This document shows positions 18,654 to 28,112 of a DNA stretch of 64,000 nucleotides, piece after piece. The notes beneath the pieces were generated by a model. That model saw nothing but the letters and a program-made list of their open reading frames with translations. It searched no databases and had not been told where the DNA came from. The stretch comes from DT-110 sp030148525 (lineage in GTDB: Bacteria > Bacteroidota > Bacteroidia > Chitinophagales > Saprospiraceae): assembly GCA_965227445.1 (NCBI GenBank), contig OZ245751.1, positions 2,728,001-2,792,000 on the forward strand, given 5' to 3'. Each line of letters begins with the position of its first letter. Position 1 is the first letter of the stretch. A program made the position numbers and the translations under genes.

Positions 18654-19778
18654 ATGAAACATATATATGTAGCTGCTACCGGCCAGCACGTAGGGAAAAC
18701 AACCTCTACGCTCGGTCTGGTGGCCAATCTGCTGGAACAAGGATTCAAAACCGGATACTGTAAACCGGTCGGTCAGAAACACGTTTCTTTTGACGATATG
18801 ATCGCGGACAAGGATGCCGTGTTGTTTTCCAAAGTTATTGGGTTTGATATTGATCCCGATCTTCACTCTCCGGTCATTATTGGTCAGGGAATAACAAAAA
18901 AATACATAGAAGACGATTCTCAATTCGATTTCCCAACTAACATTCAGTACGCCGCGGAACAACTCGGCAAGCAATACGAGGTCATCGTATTTGAAGGTAC
19001 CGGCCATCCCGGCGTCGGTAGTGTCTGTGAATTGTCGAACGCCACCGTTGCCAAACAACTCAATGCAGGCCTGATCATGATTGTTGAAGGCGGGATCGGA
19101 CGTACCATTGACAAACTCAACATGTGTCTCAGTATTTTTCAGGCACAGGAGGTACCCCTGCTCGGAGTGATTGTGAATAAGGTCCTTCCGGAAAAATACG
19201 AAGAGATCGAATTTTACCTCTCCAAGAAATTTGAGCAGATGGGAATTCCCCTGCTCGGCATCCTCCCTTACGATCGAACGCTCTCCTTCCCGATCATGGA
19301 AACGGTGCGCCAGGCGGTAGAAGGGAAAGTACTGCTCAACGATGACTGCATGAATAACCGGGTGGAGGACATCATCGCGGGGTCACTGGTTGATGTCGAG
19401 GAATTCAGCCGCTTTCAGAACATTCTCCTGGTAGCCAGTATTCGCCGTCTGAACGAAGCCATTGCCAAAGTTGAACGGATATCGGAAATGAAGGGCCTCG
19501 ACGAATCCCCTCTCTCGGGGGTTATCGTTACGGGCGATGGAAGGCACGCGAAATGGTACGACACCGCCGACCTCAACAGCCCCTACTTCATCAGGCACAA
19601 GATTCCGGTAATCACCACTAAGCTCGACACCTACGGTTCGGTCGTTAAAACCAGCCGGATCGAGGTAAAGATCAATACCCGTACTCCCTGGAAATCAAAA
19701 AGGGCCATCGAATTAATCAGGGAGAATCTCGATTTTGAACTGCTGCTCGATCGCATCGATGCGCTGAAATCTGTTTGA
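18654..19778 (+). CDS. BioD-like P-loop ATPase with DRTGG domain (free-standing phosphotransacetylase N-terminal type)
   Basis: The 374-residue cytoplasmic protein has an N-terminal dethiobiotin-synthetase-like P-loop NTPase (ATGQHVGKTTSTLGLVANLL, Walker A at about 8-16; VIVFEGTGHPGVGS; IVEGGIGRTIDKL) and a DRTGG-type middle part (about 205-315, VLLNDDCMNNRVEDIIAGS). This pair forms the N-terminal half of long phosphotransacetylases. Here the acetyltransferase half is absent and the length fits the stand-alone family, so it is not a truncation. Its ligand is unknown, and a regulatory role is inferred. The 3' end carries the likely purB promoter. Confidence 0.87.
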   Translation: MKHIYVAATGQHVGKTTSTLGLVANLLEQGFKTGYCKPVGQKHVSFDDMIADKDAVLFSKVIGFDIDPDLHSPVIIGQGITKKYIEDDSQFDFPTNIQYAAEQLGKQYEVIVFEGTGHPGVGSVCELSNATVAKQLNAGLIMIVEGGIGRTIDKLNMCLSIFQAQEVPLLGVIVNKVLPEKYEEIEFYLSKKFEQMGIPLLGILPYDRTLSFPIMETVRQAVEGKVLLNDDCMNNRVEDIIAGSLVDVEEFSRFQNILLVASIRRLNEAIAKVERISEMKGLDESPLSGVIVTGDGRHAKWYDTADLNSPYFIRHKIPVITTKLDTYGSVVKTSRIEVKINTRTPWKSKRAIELIRENLDFELLLDRIDALKSV

Positions 19779-19802
19779 TCGCCACAAAAAAGTGTACTTT
19801 TG
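19774..19802 (+). promoter_or_regulatory. Putative purB promoter
   Basis: TTTG at 19774-19777 and TACTTTTG at 19795-19802 are 17 bp apart. The second box fits TAnnTTTG exactly. The spacing is about two bases shorter than the usual 19-21. It overlaps the last codons of the gene before and lies 29 bp before the purB ATG. Confidence 0.5.
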
Positions 19803-19831
19803 TCGCTTCAATTCAAAAGTACCGCACGCCC

Positions 19832-21166
19832 ATGCTGAAAGCTATCTCACCCATCGATGGCCGCTATGCCAATAAGACTGCCGACCTACAGGAGTATTTC
19901 TCGGAATACGCCCTGATCAAATACCGGGTATTTGTAGAGGTACAGTACTTCATTGCCCTGTGTCAGATTCCACTCCCCCAGTTAGTAGATATTCCCTCTG
20001 AAAAGCTGGACGAACTGACCCGGTTGGTCAACCGCTTCAATGAAGACCAGGCCCAGCAGATCAAGGACATCGAGCGGGTAACTAACCACGATGTCAAGGC
20101 CGTGGAGTACTTTCTGAAAGAGCGCTTTGATGAGTTAGGCCTGGAAAAATACCGGGAATTTGTCCACTTCGGACTCACCTCTCAAGACATTAATAATACC
20201 TCCGTTCCCCTTAGCCTGAAACACGCCATGGATAATGTCTGGCGGCCAGCTTTGGAGCGGGTCCGGGAAAAACTACAGGCCCTCGCCGCGAAATGGGCAC
20301 ATATTCCTATGCTCGCACGGACCCACGGTCAGCCCGCATCACCTACCCGCCTGGGAAAAGAGATCGACGTCTTCGTGGAGCGCATCCGTGTGCAATTGGT
20401 CCAACTGGATCAGATTGCCTGTAAAGCTAAATTTGGAGGAGCTACCGGCAATTTCAACGCCCACGTTGTAGCCTACCCCGAAATCGACTGGGTTGCCTTC
20501 GGAACCAAATTTGTCGCCGAATCACTCGGTATGGAGCGATCCCACCCCACTACCCAGATCGAACACTACGACAATCTGGCCGCCACCTTCCAGGCCGCCA
20601 AGCGCATAAACACCATCCTTATCGACCTGGCCCGCGATATCTGGACTTACATTTCCATGGACTATTTCAAGCAGAAAGTGGTGAAAGGAGAAGTGGGTTC
20701 CTCCGCCATGCCCCACAAGGTAAATCCCATCGATTTTGAAAATGCCGAAGGTAATCTGGGAATCGCCAACGCCCTGTTCACCCACCTGGCGGATAAGCTG
20801 CCTATTTCCCGTCTGCAACGCGACCTGACCGATTCTACAGTACTGCGAAATATCGGAGTACCCATTGGCCATAGCCTTATAGCATTCACCTCCCTCGAAA
20901 AAGGACTGAACAAACTACTACTCAACGAAACTAAGCTGAATGCTGACCTGGAAGCGAATTGGATGGTCGTTGCCGAAGCCATTCAGAACATCCTGCGTCG
21001 CGAGGGCTATCCCAATCCGTACGAGGCACTGAAAGAACTCACGCGCGGCAAAGCCAGCATTGATCAGAAAGGCATCCATACATTTATCGATGGCCTGGAC
21101 GTTGCCGATGCGGTGAAGGTGGAGTTGAAAGCGATTACGCCCCACAATTATACGGGACAGGTATGA
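19832..21166 (+). CDS. purB: Adenylosuccinate lyase
   Basis: I choose the ATG at 19832 (MLKAISPIDGRYANKT), which matches the family N-terminus. The longer frame from 19775 would overlap the previous gene and the promoter. The enzyme (444 residues) splits SAICAR and adenylosuccinate, releasing fumarate, in purine synthesis. Family marks are HFGLTSQDINNT, RTHGQPASPT and the fumarase/lyase signature GSSAMPHKVNPIDFENAEGN. Length and motifs fit the E. coli-type branch. The last codons (GQV, stop) already belong to the CAGG heptamer element at 21158, so the repeat has replaced the natural 3' end. Confidence 0.97.
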   Translation: MLKAISPIDGRYANKTADLQEYFSEYALIKYRVFVEVQYFIALCQIPLPQLVDIPSEKLDELTRLVNRFNEDQAQQIKDIERVTNHDVKAVEYFLKERFDELGLEKYREFVHFGLTSQDINNTSVPLSLKHAMDNVWRPALERVREKLQALAAKWAHIPMLARTHGQPASPTRLGKEIDVFVERIRVQLVQLDQIACKAKFGGATGNFNAHVVAYPEIDWVAFGTKFVAESLGMERSHPTTQIEHYDNLAATFQAAKRINTILIDLARDIWTYISMDYFKQKVVKGEVGSSAMPHKVNPIDFENAEGNLGIANALFTHLADKLPISRLQRDLTDSTVLRNIGVPIGHSLIAFTSLEKGLNKLLLNETKLNADLEANWMVVAEAIQNILRREGYPNPYEALKELTRGKASIDQKGIHTFIDGLDVADAVKVELKAITPHNYTGQV

Positions 21167-21348
21167 GGTATGAGGTATGAGGTTTGAGGTTTGAGGTTTG
21201 AGGTATGAGGTTTGAGGTTTGAGGTTTGAGGTATGAGGTTTGAGGTTTGAGGTTTGAGGTTTGAGGTATGAGGTATGAGGTTTGAGGTTTGAGGTTTGAG
21301 GTAACCTAGAACCTAACCTATCACCTCAAACCTCATACCTCAAACCTG
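21158..21348. repeat. CAGG...CCTG heptamer hairpin element (copy 2, largest)
   Basis: It begins inside the last purB codons with CAGGTATGAGG and ends CCTCAAACCTG, six bases before the sulfatase ATG. The left arm holds about 20 GAGGTTT/GAGGTAT units, the centre is GGTAACC (21299-21305 area), and the right arm has about five inverted units. Transcribed RNA could form a long hairpin between purB and the sulfatase gene. Confidence 0.88.
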
Positions 21349-21353
21349 TTAAC

Positions 21354-22838
21354 ATGTACATAAGAACTATTTGCTACTTCTTTGCGATCCTGGTATGCAG
21401 TGGATTATCGACGGCTAATCGTCTGCCGGACGATCCGCCCAACGTATTACTCATCTTTTCCGATGATCTGAACACCCGGATCGGCCCCTATCTGGCTCAG
21501 GAGGGGCATACGCCTCACCTGGATGCTCTGGCAGCACGTGGCGTGCAATTCCAACGGGCCTACTGCCAGTTCCCGCTTTGTGGTCCCTCGCGGGCATCCA
21601 TCATGAGTGGGCTGTACCCGGAGACCAATGGTGTTCTGGGCAATCAGCACGTGGAGGGTAGCTACCGTGGTTCCAATCCCGCTCTCGCCGATCACCCCTC
21701 CCTGGCCGGGTTTTTTCGCGAGCAGGGCTACTTTACGGCGCGGGTATCCAAGATATTTCACATGGGCGTACCGGGGGGTATTGAACGGGGAGAAGCCGGC
21801 GATGACGATCCCGATTCCTGGGATTTTGCCGTCAATATCATGGGGCCGGAAACCCTGAGTCCGGGGGAGATCGAACTATTATCCCCGGAGCATCCGCATT
21901 ACGGGAGTAGCTTCGCTCGCATGAAAGTACCGGATACCCTACAGGAAACCCAAACCGATTACCTGGCTACTTCCCAGGCTATAGCTATCCTGGAGAGCCG
22001 GGCTGCCCGTACCATTCCCGGAGCTACTAACAAACTCAAGATAAAACCTGCCGAACCTTTTCTGCTGGCAGTGGGCCTCGTGCGGCCACACGTACCATTC
22101 ATCGCTCCCGACAACTGCTTCGATCCCTATCCGGATGAGGACATGAAGATCCCCGAAGCCAGTATTGATCCGGACCTGCCCACTGCAGCCTATTCCAATC
22201 GCAACAACCGCATCTGGAAGATGAGCGAAGAGCAACAGCGCCAGTCCATCAGCGGGTACCTGGCCAGCGTGCGGTTCATGGACCAACAGGTTGGACGTCT
22301 GGTTGCTGCCTTAGAAAGGCTGGACCTGGACGAAAACACCATTGTGGTTTTCGTTTCCGACCACGGCTTCCTCCTCGGCGAACACGACTCCTGGCAGAAG
22401 GTCAATCTATGGGAAGGTACCATTCGCGTACCACTGATTATCGCCGACCCCCGTTACCCGGAACAGCATGGCAAAACAGCAGGTGGCATAGCGGAACTGA
22501 TCGACCTCTACCCCACCCTGGCGGAACTATGCGGACTGGAGGACCACCTGCCTGACCGTTTGCAGGGCGTTCCACAGGCTCCGGTCATCCATTCCGGAGT
22601 GGCAATGGATAGCACCCGGCTGGCCTACACCATCACGAATCGTGGCAGATACGCCTCCATCCGGCAAGGTCAGTACCACTACATTCGTTGGGGCGAAGAA
22701 GCGGAAGACGGTAATGAAGCCCTGTTCCATCTTGGAAACGATCCGGAGGAACACCTGAATCTGGCCACCTCCGCTGCGCATTCCGAAATCCTGGCACGTA
22801 TGCGGTCTTTATTAAAAAAGAAACAGGGTGAGCGCTAA
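21354..22838 (+). CDS. Secreted sulfatase (iduronate-2-sulfatase-like, S1 family)
   Basis: The 494-residue protein has a signal peptide (ICYFFAILVCSGLSTA) and an alkaline-phosphatase-superfamily sulfatase fold. PNVLLIFSDDLNTRIG gives the metal-binding Asp pair. C76 in LCGPSRASIMSGLYPETNGV is the Cys-type site oxidised to formylglycine. LVRPHVPF and VFVSDHGFLLGEH are further active-site blocks. It should remove sulfate esters from glycans in the periplasm or outside. LVRPHVPF and the overall length suggest iduronate-2-sulfatase relatives, but specificity is not certain. Together with the SusC/SusD pair downstream it may belong to a sulfated-glycan locus. Confidence 0.92.
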   Translation: MYIRTICYFFAILVCSGLSTANRLPDDPPNVLLIFSDDLNTRIGPYLAQEGHTPHLDALAARGVQFQRAYCQFPLCGPSRASIMSGLYPETNGVLGNQHVEGSYRGSNPALADHPSLAGFFREQGYFTARVSKIFHMGVPGGIERGEAGDDDPDSWDFAVNIMGPETLSPGEIELLSPEHPHYGSSFARMKVPDTLQETQTDYLATSQAIAILESRAARTIPGATNKLKIKPAEPFLLAVGLVRPHVPFIAPDNCFDPYPDEDMKIPEASIDPDLPTAAYSNRNNRIWKMSEEQQRQSISGYLASVRFMDQQVGRLVAALERLDLDENTIVVFVSDHGFLLGEHDSWQKVNLWEGTIRVPLIIADPRYPEQHGKTAGGIAELIDLYPTLAELCGLEDHLPDRLQGVPQAPVIHSGVAMDSTRLAYTITNRGRYASIRQGQYHYIRWGEEAEDGNEALFHLGNDPEEHLNLATSAAHSEILARMRSLLKKKQGER

Positions 22839-24517
22839 TCCACCCGCTCAAACCACAAATCAAGTACCCGTCCGCAACTGACCTTCATGCCGTTGACTGA
22901 GCCTGCATCGTCGCGGGTAAAAGCAATCTGGGAAAAGAACCATCGGTTGCTGGTTCCTTCGTCGGCTTCGCGGATCTGAATATCAAAATCGGGATGCCGC
23001 TGGTGCGTCGCTTTCAGCCGGTTTTCCTCCACTCCCAGGGTATAATAGGTCTCCAGCTCAGGGCTGTAATACGTTCCGGCGTACTGGGAGAGATCGGGAG
23101 CCTGACCAACTTTTTGGCGTAAGCCCTTAAAAACATTGCCGGCCTGTCGAACTTCAATTTGCTGTGGCACACCATTATCAAACGACTGAAATACAAAGGT
23201 GACGGATTCGTCATTCGGAATACCGAAGATGGAATCACTGGCCGGAGCGATTGCGTACTCAATACCGTTCCATTCCTGTTTGAGGTATAAGCTATCCCCC
23301 TCCATGCGCGTGGTCATGGTAATGCCCACATCCTTAAAGTAGAACTCCCCGGCATATTGCTTAAGCTTACGAACCGGCATATCGACAAAGGCCCATTTGG
23401 AGGAATTTTCCGTTTTCTCTTCCGGACTATCTGCAGGCTCCGTGATATGATCCGCTAACAAAATATCCGATACCTGCATGGCCAATCCCATCGGGTTGCC
23501 ATTCGCCAGATTTGATAAAACAATGACGTCATAGTCGGTGGTTGGGAAACGTCCGAAATAGGTGCGGTAGCCCGCATCGGCGCCGCCATGACCGATCCGT
23601 TGAAGGCCTTTATAATCTATGACGATCTGACCAAAAGCGTAATCGATGGTATCACCGCTATTGAGTATTCCCCGTTGCGCCATCATATCCATCAAAGCGG
23701 GAGTGCCAACCACGGGGTTGCGAAAATTACCAGCCCATTTCGCCATATCTTCCACGGTGGTGAACAGGCTGGTCGCTCCGGCATTGGCATAACTCAGCAC
23801 ACTTTTCTTTAGTCCATCCGGACTTTGGTGGTAGGAATAAGCACGATTGGGCACGATCTGCTCGTGGTCTTCGTAGAAAAGCGTATTCTCCATGCCGAGC
23901 GGTTCAAAGACGGTTTCCTGCATCCATTCACCGTACGATTGGCCGGTAACCCGACGCACGATCTCAGCCATGAGGGTATAGCCCGTATTGCAATAGAGGT
24001 ATCGTTCACCCGGAGAAAAGTTGAGTGCCTCCTGCCGTCCTACCAGCTTCATGATGTGATCAACGGTGATCACATCATCCAGTCGCCAGCCGGCCATAGC
24101 CAGCAGGTTCCACTGATCGCGTAATCCGCTGGTATGGTGAATCAGGTGCCGGATGGTGATTTTCTCACCAAAGTCGGGCAATTCGGGTATGTGTGTGCGA
24201 ACTTCATCATCGAGCGACAGTTTGCCCTCATCCTGCAGCAACACCATGGCAAAAGCAGTGAATTGCTTCGACACGGATGCCATATGGAAAATGGTTTGGG
24301 GCGTATTCGGGATATCGTATTCCACATTAGCCAGGCCAAAGCCTTTGGCGTAGATTAGCTCCCCATGTTGCACCACACCTATCGAGGCTCCTGGTGAGCC
24401 ATCCTCAGTAAGGTGCAGAAACAGGCTATCGATACGATTTTGTAGGTCAGCCGATAACTGGCCTTGAGATGGCGCCACCCATAGAAAACAAGCGAAGACA
24501 AGTAAAGTCAGGCGCAT
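22835..24517 (-). CDS. Secreted serine hydrolase, class C beta-lactamase fold, with C-terminal extension
   Basis: The 560-residue protein has a signal peptide (LLVFACFLWVAPSQGQ). The beta-lactamase/transpeptidase domain (about 22-370) has S81-x-x-K84 (ASVSKQFT), Y-x-N in LYCNTGYTLMAEI and a late HGG in IGHGGADAGYRTYF. This family contains esterases, D-aminopeptidases and penicillin-binding-like hydrolases. True lactamase activity is unlikely to be its role. The C-terminal ~170 residues are beta-rich (YAGEFYFKDVGITM, YAGTYYSPELETYYTL), like the DUF3471-type extension of these proteins. Its stop codon overlaps that of the convergent sulfatase gene by three bases. Confidence 0.9.
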   Translation of the reverse strand: MRLTLLVFACFLWVAPSQGQLSADLQNRIDSLFLHLTEDGSPGASIGVVQHGELIYAKGFGLANVEYDIPNTPQTIFHMASVSKQFTAFAMVLLQDEGKLSLDDEVRTHIPELPDFGEKITIRHLIHHTSGLRDQWNLLAMAGWRLDDVITVDHIMKLVGRQEALNFSPGERYLYCNTGYTLMAEIVRRVTGQSYGEWMQETVFEPLGMENTLFYEDHEQIVPNRAYSYHQSPDGLKKSVLSYANAGATSLFTTVEDMAKWAGNFRNPVVGTPALMDMMAQRGILNSGDTIDYAFGQIVIDYKGLQRIGHGGADAGYRTYFGRFPTTDYDVIVLSNLANGNPMGLAMQVSDILLADHITEPADSPEEKTENSSKWAFVDMPVRKLKQYAGEFYFKDVGITMTTRMEGDSLYLKQEWNGIEYAIAPASDSIFGIPNDESVTFVFQSFDNGVPQQIEVRQAGNVFKGLRQKVGQAPDLSQYAGTYYSPELETYYTLGVEENRLKATHQRHPDFDIQIREADEGTSNRWFFSQIAFTRDDAGSVNGMKVSCGRVLDLWFERVD

Positions 24518-25113
24518 AATTTCAGGTTTTGTTGGAGAAGATACGAAACCTGTATTAGAAAGAACTGAATTGGGGTTTAAGGCATGAGAGGGTCTAAAAA
24601 ATTATTCTCCCGATATTTTATGTCTTATTCTTTTTTCAATCGCTCAAAAAAACTAATTTGATTCCGCCCAGAATAATGCCTGTAAAACAAATCAACTGTA
24701 ATAGAAAATACGGTTCGTACCTGAGTTCTGCCCATGACCATGAATAGCTAAGGAAAGATCAAAACAAGAACGAAAACAAACAAACTCACCTTAGCATTTG
24801 GATATGCTGTTCCTAGTTAACGGCCTCTTATCATTTACCTACACGTACATAACTGAACGGTTCTTAGCTGGAAAATGACCTTTGCCGGATAGCCATTGGT
24901 AGGTCTTCTCAAAAGACTCCCAAAGATTGTTGCTTACCCTTGTGAGCAATGTGTCCGGCGGGTTCATGACCGGAAAATAACATTTGCCGGATAGCCACTG
25001 GTGTGTCTTTTCAGAAGGCCACCCTGAACGTCATAGTTTTCCCTCGGAAGCAATGCGCTTGGCAGGGCTATGTATATAACTAATCCGTTTATTTAACCAA
25101 ATTATGGTAATTA
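24518..25113. repeat. 596-bp region upstream of susC-like gene with a ~102-bp tandem duplication
   Basis: Positions 24867-24968 and 24969-25072 are adjacent diverged copies. Shared blocks include GGAAAAT..C..TTTGCCGGATAGCCA followed by TGG, a GTCTT-TTC-AGA segment, GAGCAATG/AAGCAATG, and GG-GG-TATG at the end. The second copy ends about 40 bp before the start codon. The AT-rich part at 24518-24866 shows no gene. I see no clear TAnnTTTG box, so the start of transcription is undetermined. The duplication may be a pair of regulator sites. Confidence 0.65.
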
Positions 25114-28092
25114 ATGAAACAACTATTATTTCTCACTTCCTTCCTTTTTTGGGGCCTTTTTGGAATGGCCCAGGAAAAGACAGTATCGGGAACGATCACC
25201 TCGGCGGAGGATGGCCTGCCCGTTATTGGGGCCACCATTCTCGTTAAGGGAACATCGACTGGTACCGCTACTGATCTGGATGGCCAATATTCCATAACAG
25301 TTCCCGACGGAAATACAGTGCTCGTTATTTCTTATACCGGTTTAAAGACCGAAGAAATTACCGTGGGCGATCACACTGAAATTGATGTAACCCTCGAAAG
25401 TAGTATTTCGGTGCTCGACGAAGTCGTCATTACCGGATATGGTTCTCAGGGTCGGCGTGTTTTGACCAGTTCGGTAAGCTCGGTTGATGCCAAGGATATT
25501 GAAAACCTGCCCACCCCCAACGTGGATCAGATGATGCAGGGGCGTGCTGCCGGAGTACAGATCAGCTCCAATTCCGGAACGCCGGGTGGAGGTATGTTTG
25601 TGCGCGTGCGTGGTACGACTTCCATCACTGCTGGTAGTGACCCCCTGTACGTAGTGGACGGTATTCCAATTACCACCAATTCGCTGGAAGCGGAAGGTGT
25701 AGGCGGGCAGGTCACCAGTCCCCTTTCTGATATCAACCCCAGCGATATTGAATCCATTGAGATCCTTAAAGATGCCTCGGCCACGGCTATTTACGGTGCC
25801 CGGGCAGCCAACGGTGTGGTGATCATTACTACCAAACGTGGCTCGCGCAGCCAGAACGCTAGAGTTACCCTGAACTCCTACTACGGTATCCAGAACTACT
25901 GGAAAGACCCTCAGGGCCAACTGGTAAATGCCCGACAATTCGAGGAACTCCGCAACGAAGCGGCCGTTAATAACGGCGGGCAACCCATTTACCCCAATCC
26001 GGGTAGTAGTGGAAACGATACGGAGTGGGCTTCTCTGCTTTTCCAGGATAATGCCCCCATGAGCAATATTGATTTATCGATTTCCGGAGGTAATGACCGG
26101 GTTCGCTACTTCATCAGCGGTAACAACTTCAGCCAGGAAGGTATCATGCGGAATCAGGAATTTACTCGCCAATCCGGCCGTGTAAACCTAGATTTTAATG
26201 CATCCGATGATATCAAAATCGGAACAAGTGTACTCTATTCCCGCACCCAACGTCTGCGTGCCGATAATGACGACAACATTTTCGGTGGACTGGGAGGGGC
26301 GTTCTTCTTCCCGCCCAACCTGCCCGAACGGCAGCCCGACGGCTCACTCACTAAGTTCTCTATATTCGAGAACCCCATTGCCGTAGCCGAGTTACAGGAT
26401 CTTCGTATGAACGTTAACCGAGTACTCGCCAACGTTTACGGACAGTGGGATATAGCTCAGGGGCTATCCTTTAAAACGAGCGGTAGCGTCGATTACAACC
26501 AAATTAAAGAGGACGCCTACTGGCCCACCCAAATGAACGAAGGTGCAGCAGTAGGCGGACAGGCTCGCTCTACCGTTACCCTCGACGATAACCTCATTTG
26601 GGAAAACACCCTCACCTACCAAAAAGGCCTGGGTGGTGAACACTTCCTGACCGCACTCCTGGGACAGTCCGTGCAGTTTTCCGATAATGAGCGGACACAA
26701 GCTACCGGTCAGGGATTCCCCAGTAACGACTTCCGTCGGATTACCTCGGCGGCTACACAATTTTCTACATCTACCGGTACCGAATGGGGCATTTCCTCCT
26801 TCTTTGGGCGCTTGAATTATGACTTCGCCGGGAAGTATATCGTTACCGTTAACGTACGACGCGATGGCTCCTCCCGCTTTGGTGAAGATAGCCGCTGGGG
26901 TACCTTCCCCTCCATTGGTGTAGGCTGGCGTTTATCAGAAGAAGAATTTATGCAGGGCAGCTTCTTTGACGAACTCAAGCTCCGGGCCAGCTATGGTGTT
27001 ACCGGAAACCAGAACGGTATCAATAATTTTGCAGCCCGCGGCCTTTGGACCGGTGGCGCCAACTACACAACGACTCCCGGTACCCAGCCACAACAACTGG
27101 CCAACCCCGATCTGAAGTGGGAAACCACCCGCCAGATAAACGTGGGACTTGACATGGGGGTCTTGAATGAACGCCTGGTCTTCACCTTTGACTGGTACAA
27201 TAAGTACACCGAAGACTTGCTCCTGAACGTTCCACTGCCCCCAACGACCGGCTTCAGCAGTCAATTCCAGAACTTTGGTGAAATTGAAAATCAGGGCTGG
27301 GAATTAGGTATTAACGCAACTCCGGTTCGCACCAGTGACTTCAACTGGAATATCAGTTTCAACGTAGCCCATAACGAAGCGACCGTTCGCAAACTATTTG
27401 CGCCGATTGAGATCTACAATCGTAGCCCATTCCGCCTGGAAGAGGGACAGCCCTTGTTCTCTTTCTGGTTCCACGAGCAAATATCTGTTGACCCCCAAAC
27501 GGGTGACCCTATATGGCGTACCGTCAACGGTGATTCCCGTACGGAGACTTTTAATCCTAACCGGGATCGTTTCTTCGTAGGTGATGCCCAACCGGACCTC
27601 TTTGGTGGTATTACCAATAACCTGACTTACAAAGGTTTCGATTTCATGATGTTCTGGCAGTTTAGCCTCGGCAACGAGCAACTGCACTGGAACCGCTTTT
27701 TCCAGGAACACGGAGGAACTCGAAACACAGGGTTCATGGTTAGCCAATTGGATCGCTGGCAGCAGCCGGGTGACATTACTGACATCCCACGAATGACAGC
27801 CGCCAATTACGCCGGTAACCTGCGCCCTTCCCGCTTTGTGGAAAATGGTTCCTACCTGCGACTAAAAAACGTTGCACTGGGCTATACACTACCAAATGAC
27901 CTGACGGAAAAATGGGGTATCTCTAAACTCCGCCTCTATATCACCGGCCAGAACCTCATCACCATTACCGACTATACTGGTCTCGATCCTGAATTGACTG
28001 GCCCTGCCTCTAATCAACTGGTACAGGGAATGGAATTCTACACCTTCCCCCAGGCAAGAGTCTGGACAGGCGGTTTCACCCTTTCCTTCTAA
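25114..28092 (+). CDS. SusC/RagA-family TonB-linked outer membrane transporter
   Basis: The 992-residue protein has a signal peptide (LLFLTSFLFWGLFGMAQ), a carboxypeptidase-D-regulatory-like domain (VSGTITSAEDGLPVIGATI, about 22-98), the SusC signature and TonB box region LDEVVITGYGSQ, a plug (MQGRAAGVQISS, RVRGTTSITAGSDPLYVVDG, ILKDASATAIYGARAANGVV) and a C-terminal barrel ending in FTLSF. It imports ligands captured by the SusD lipoprotein, with energy from TonB. The pair is complete: susD follows after 20 bp. Length fits the family. The ligand is unknown. The neighbouring sulfatase suggests a sulfated glycan. No SusE/F-like or glycoside hydrolase gene is nearby. Confidence 0.96.
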   Translation: MKQLLFLTSFLFWGLFGMAQEKTVSGTITSAEDGLPVIGATILVKGTSTGTATDLDGQYSITVPDGNTVLVISYTGLKTEEITVGDHTEIDVTLESSISVLDEVVITGYGSQGRRVLTSSVSSVDAKDIENLPTPNVDQMMQGRAAGVQISSNSGTPGGGMFVRVRGTTSITAGSDPLYVVDGIPITTNSLEAEGVGGQVTSPLSDINPSDIESIEILKDASATAIYGARAANGVVIITTKRGSRSQNARVTLNSYYGIQNYWKDPQGQLVNARQFEELRNEAAVNNGGQPIYPNPGSSGNDTEWASLLFQDNAPMSNIDLSISGGNDRVRYFISGNNFSQEGIMRNQEFTRQSGRVNLDFNASDDIKIGTSVLYSRTQRLRADNDDNIFGGLGGAFFFPPNLPERQPDGSLTKFSIFENPIAVAELQDLRMNVNRVLANVYGQWDIAQGLSFKTSGSVDYNQIKEDAYWPTQMNEGAAVGGQARSTVTLDDNLIWENTLTYQKGLGGEHFLTALLGQSVQFSDNERTQATGQGFPSNDFRRITSAATQFSTSTGTEWGISSFFGRLNYDFAGKYIVTVNVRRDGSSRFGEDSRWGTFPSIGVGWRLSEEEFMQGSFFDELKLRASYGVTGNQNGINNFAARGLWTGGANYTTTPGTQPQQLANPDLKWETTRQINVGLDMGVLNERLVFTFDWYNKYTEDLLLNVPLPPTTGFSSQFQNFGEIENQGWELGINATPVRTSDFNWNISFNVAHNEATVRKLFAPIEIYNRSPFRLEEGQPLFSFWFHEQISVDPQTGDPIWRTVNGDSRTETFNPNRDRFFVGDAQPDLFGGITNNLTYKGFDFMMFWQFSLGNEQLHWNRFFQEHGGTRNTGFMVSQLDRWQQPGDITDIPRMTAANYAGNLRPSRFVENGSYLRLKNVALGYTLPNDLTEKWGISKLRLYITGQNLITITDYTGLDPELTGPASNQLVQGMEFYTFPQARVWTGGFTLSF

Positions 28093-28112
28093 CCATTAAC
28101 TCAACGAATACC

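Noticed and set aside
25342..25983. 213-codon minus-strand frame in the susC-like gene
   Set aside because: It is antisense to conserved SusC plug sequence and has no family motif.
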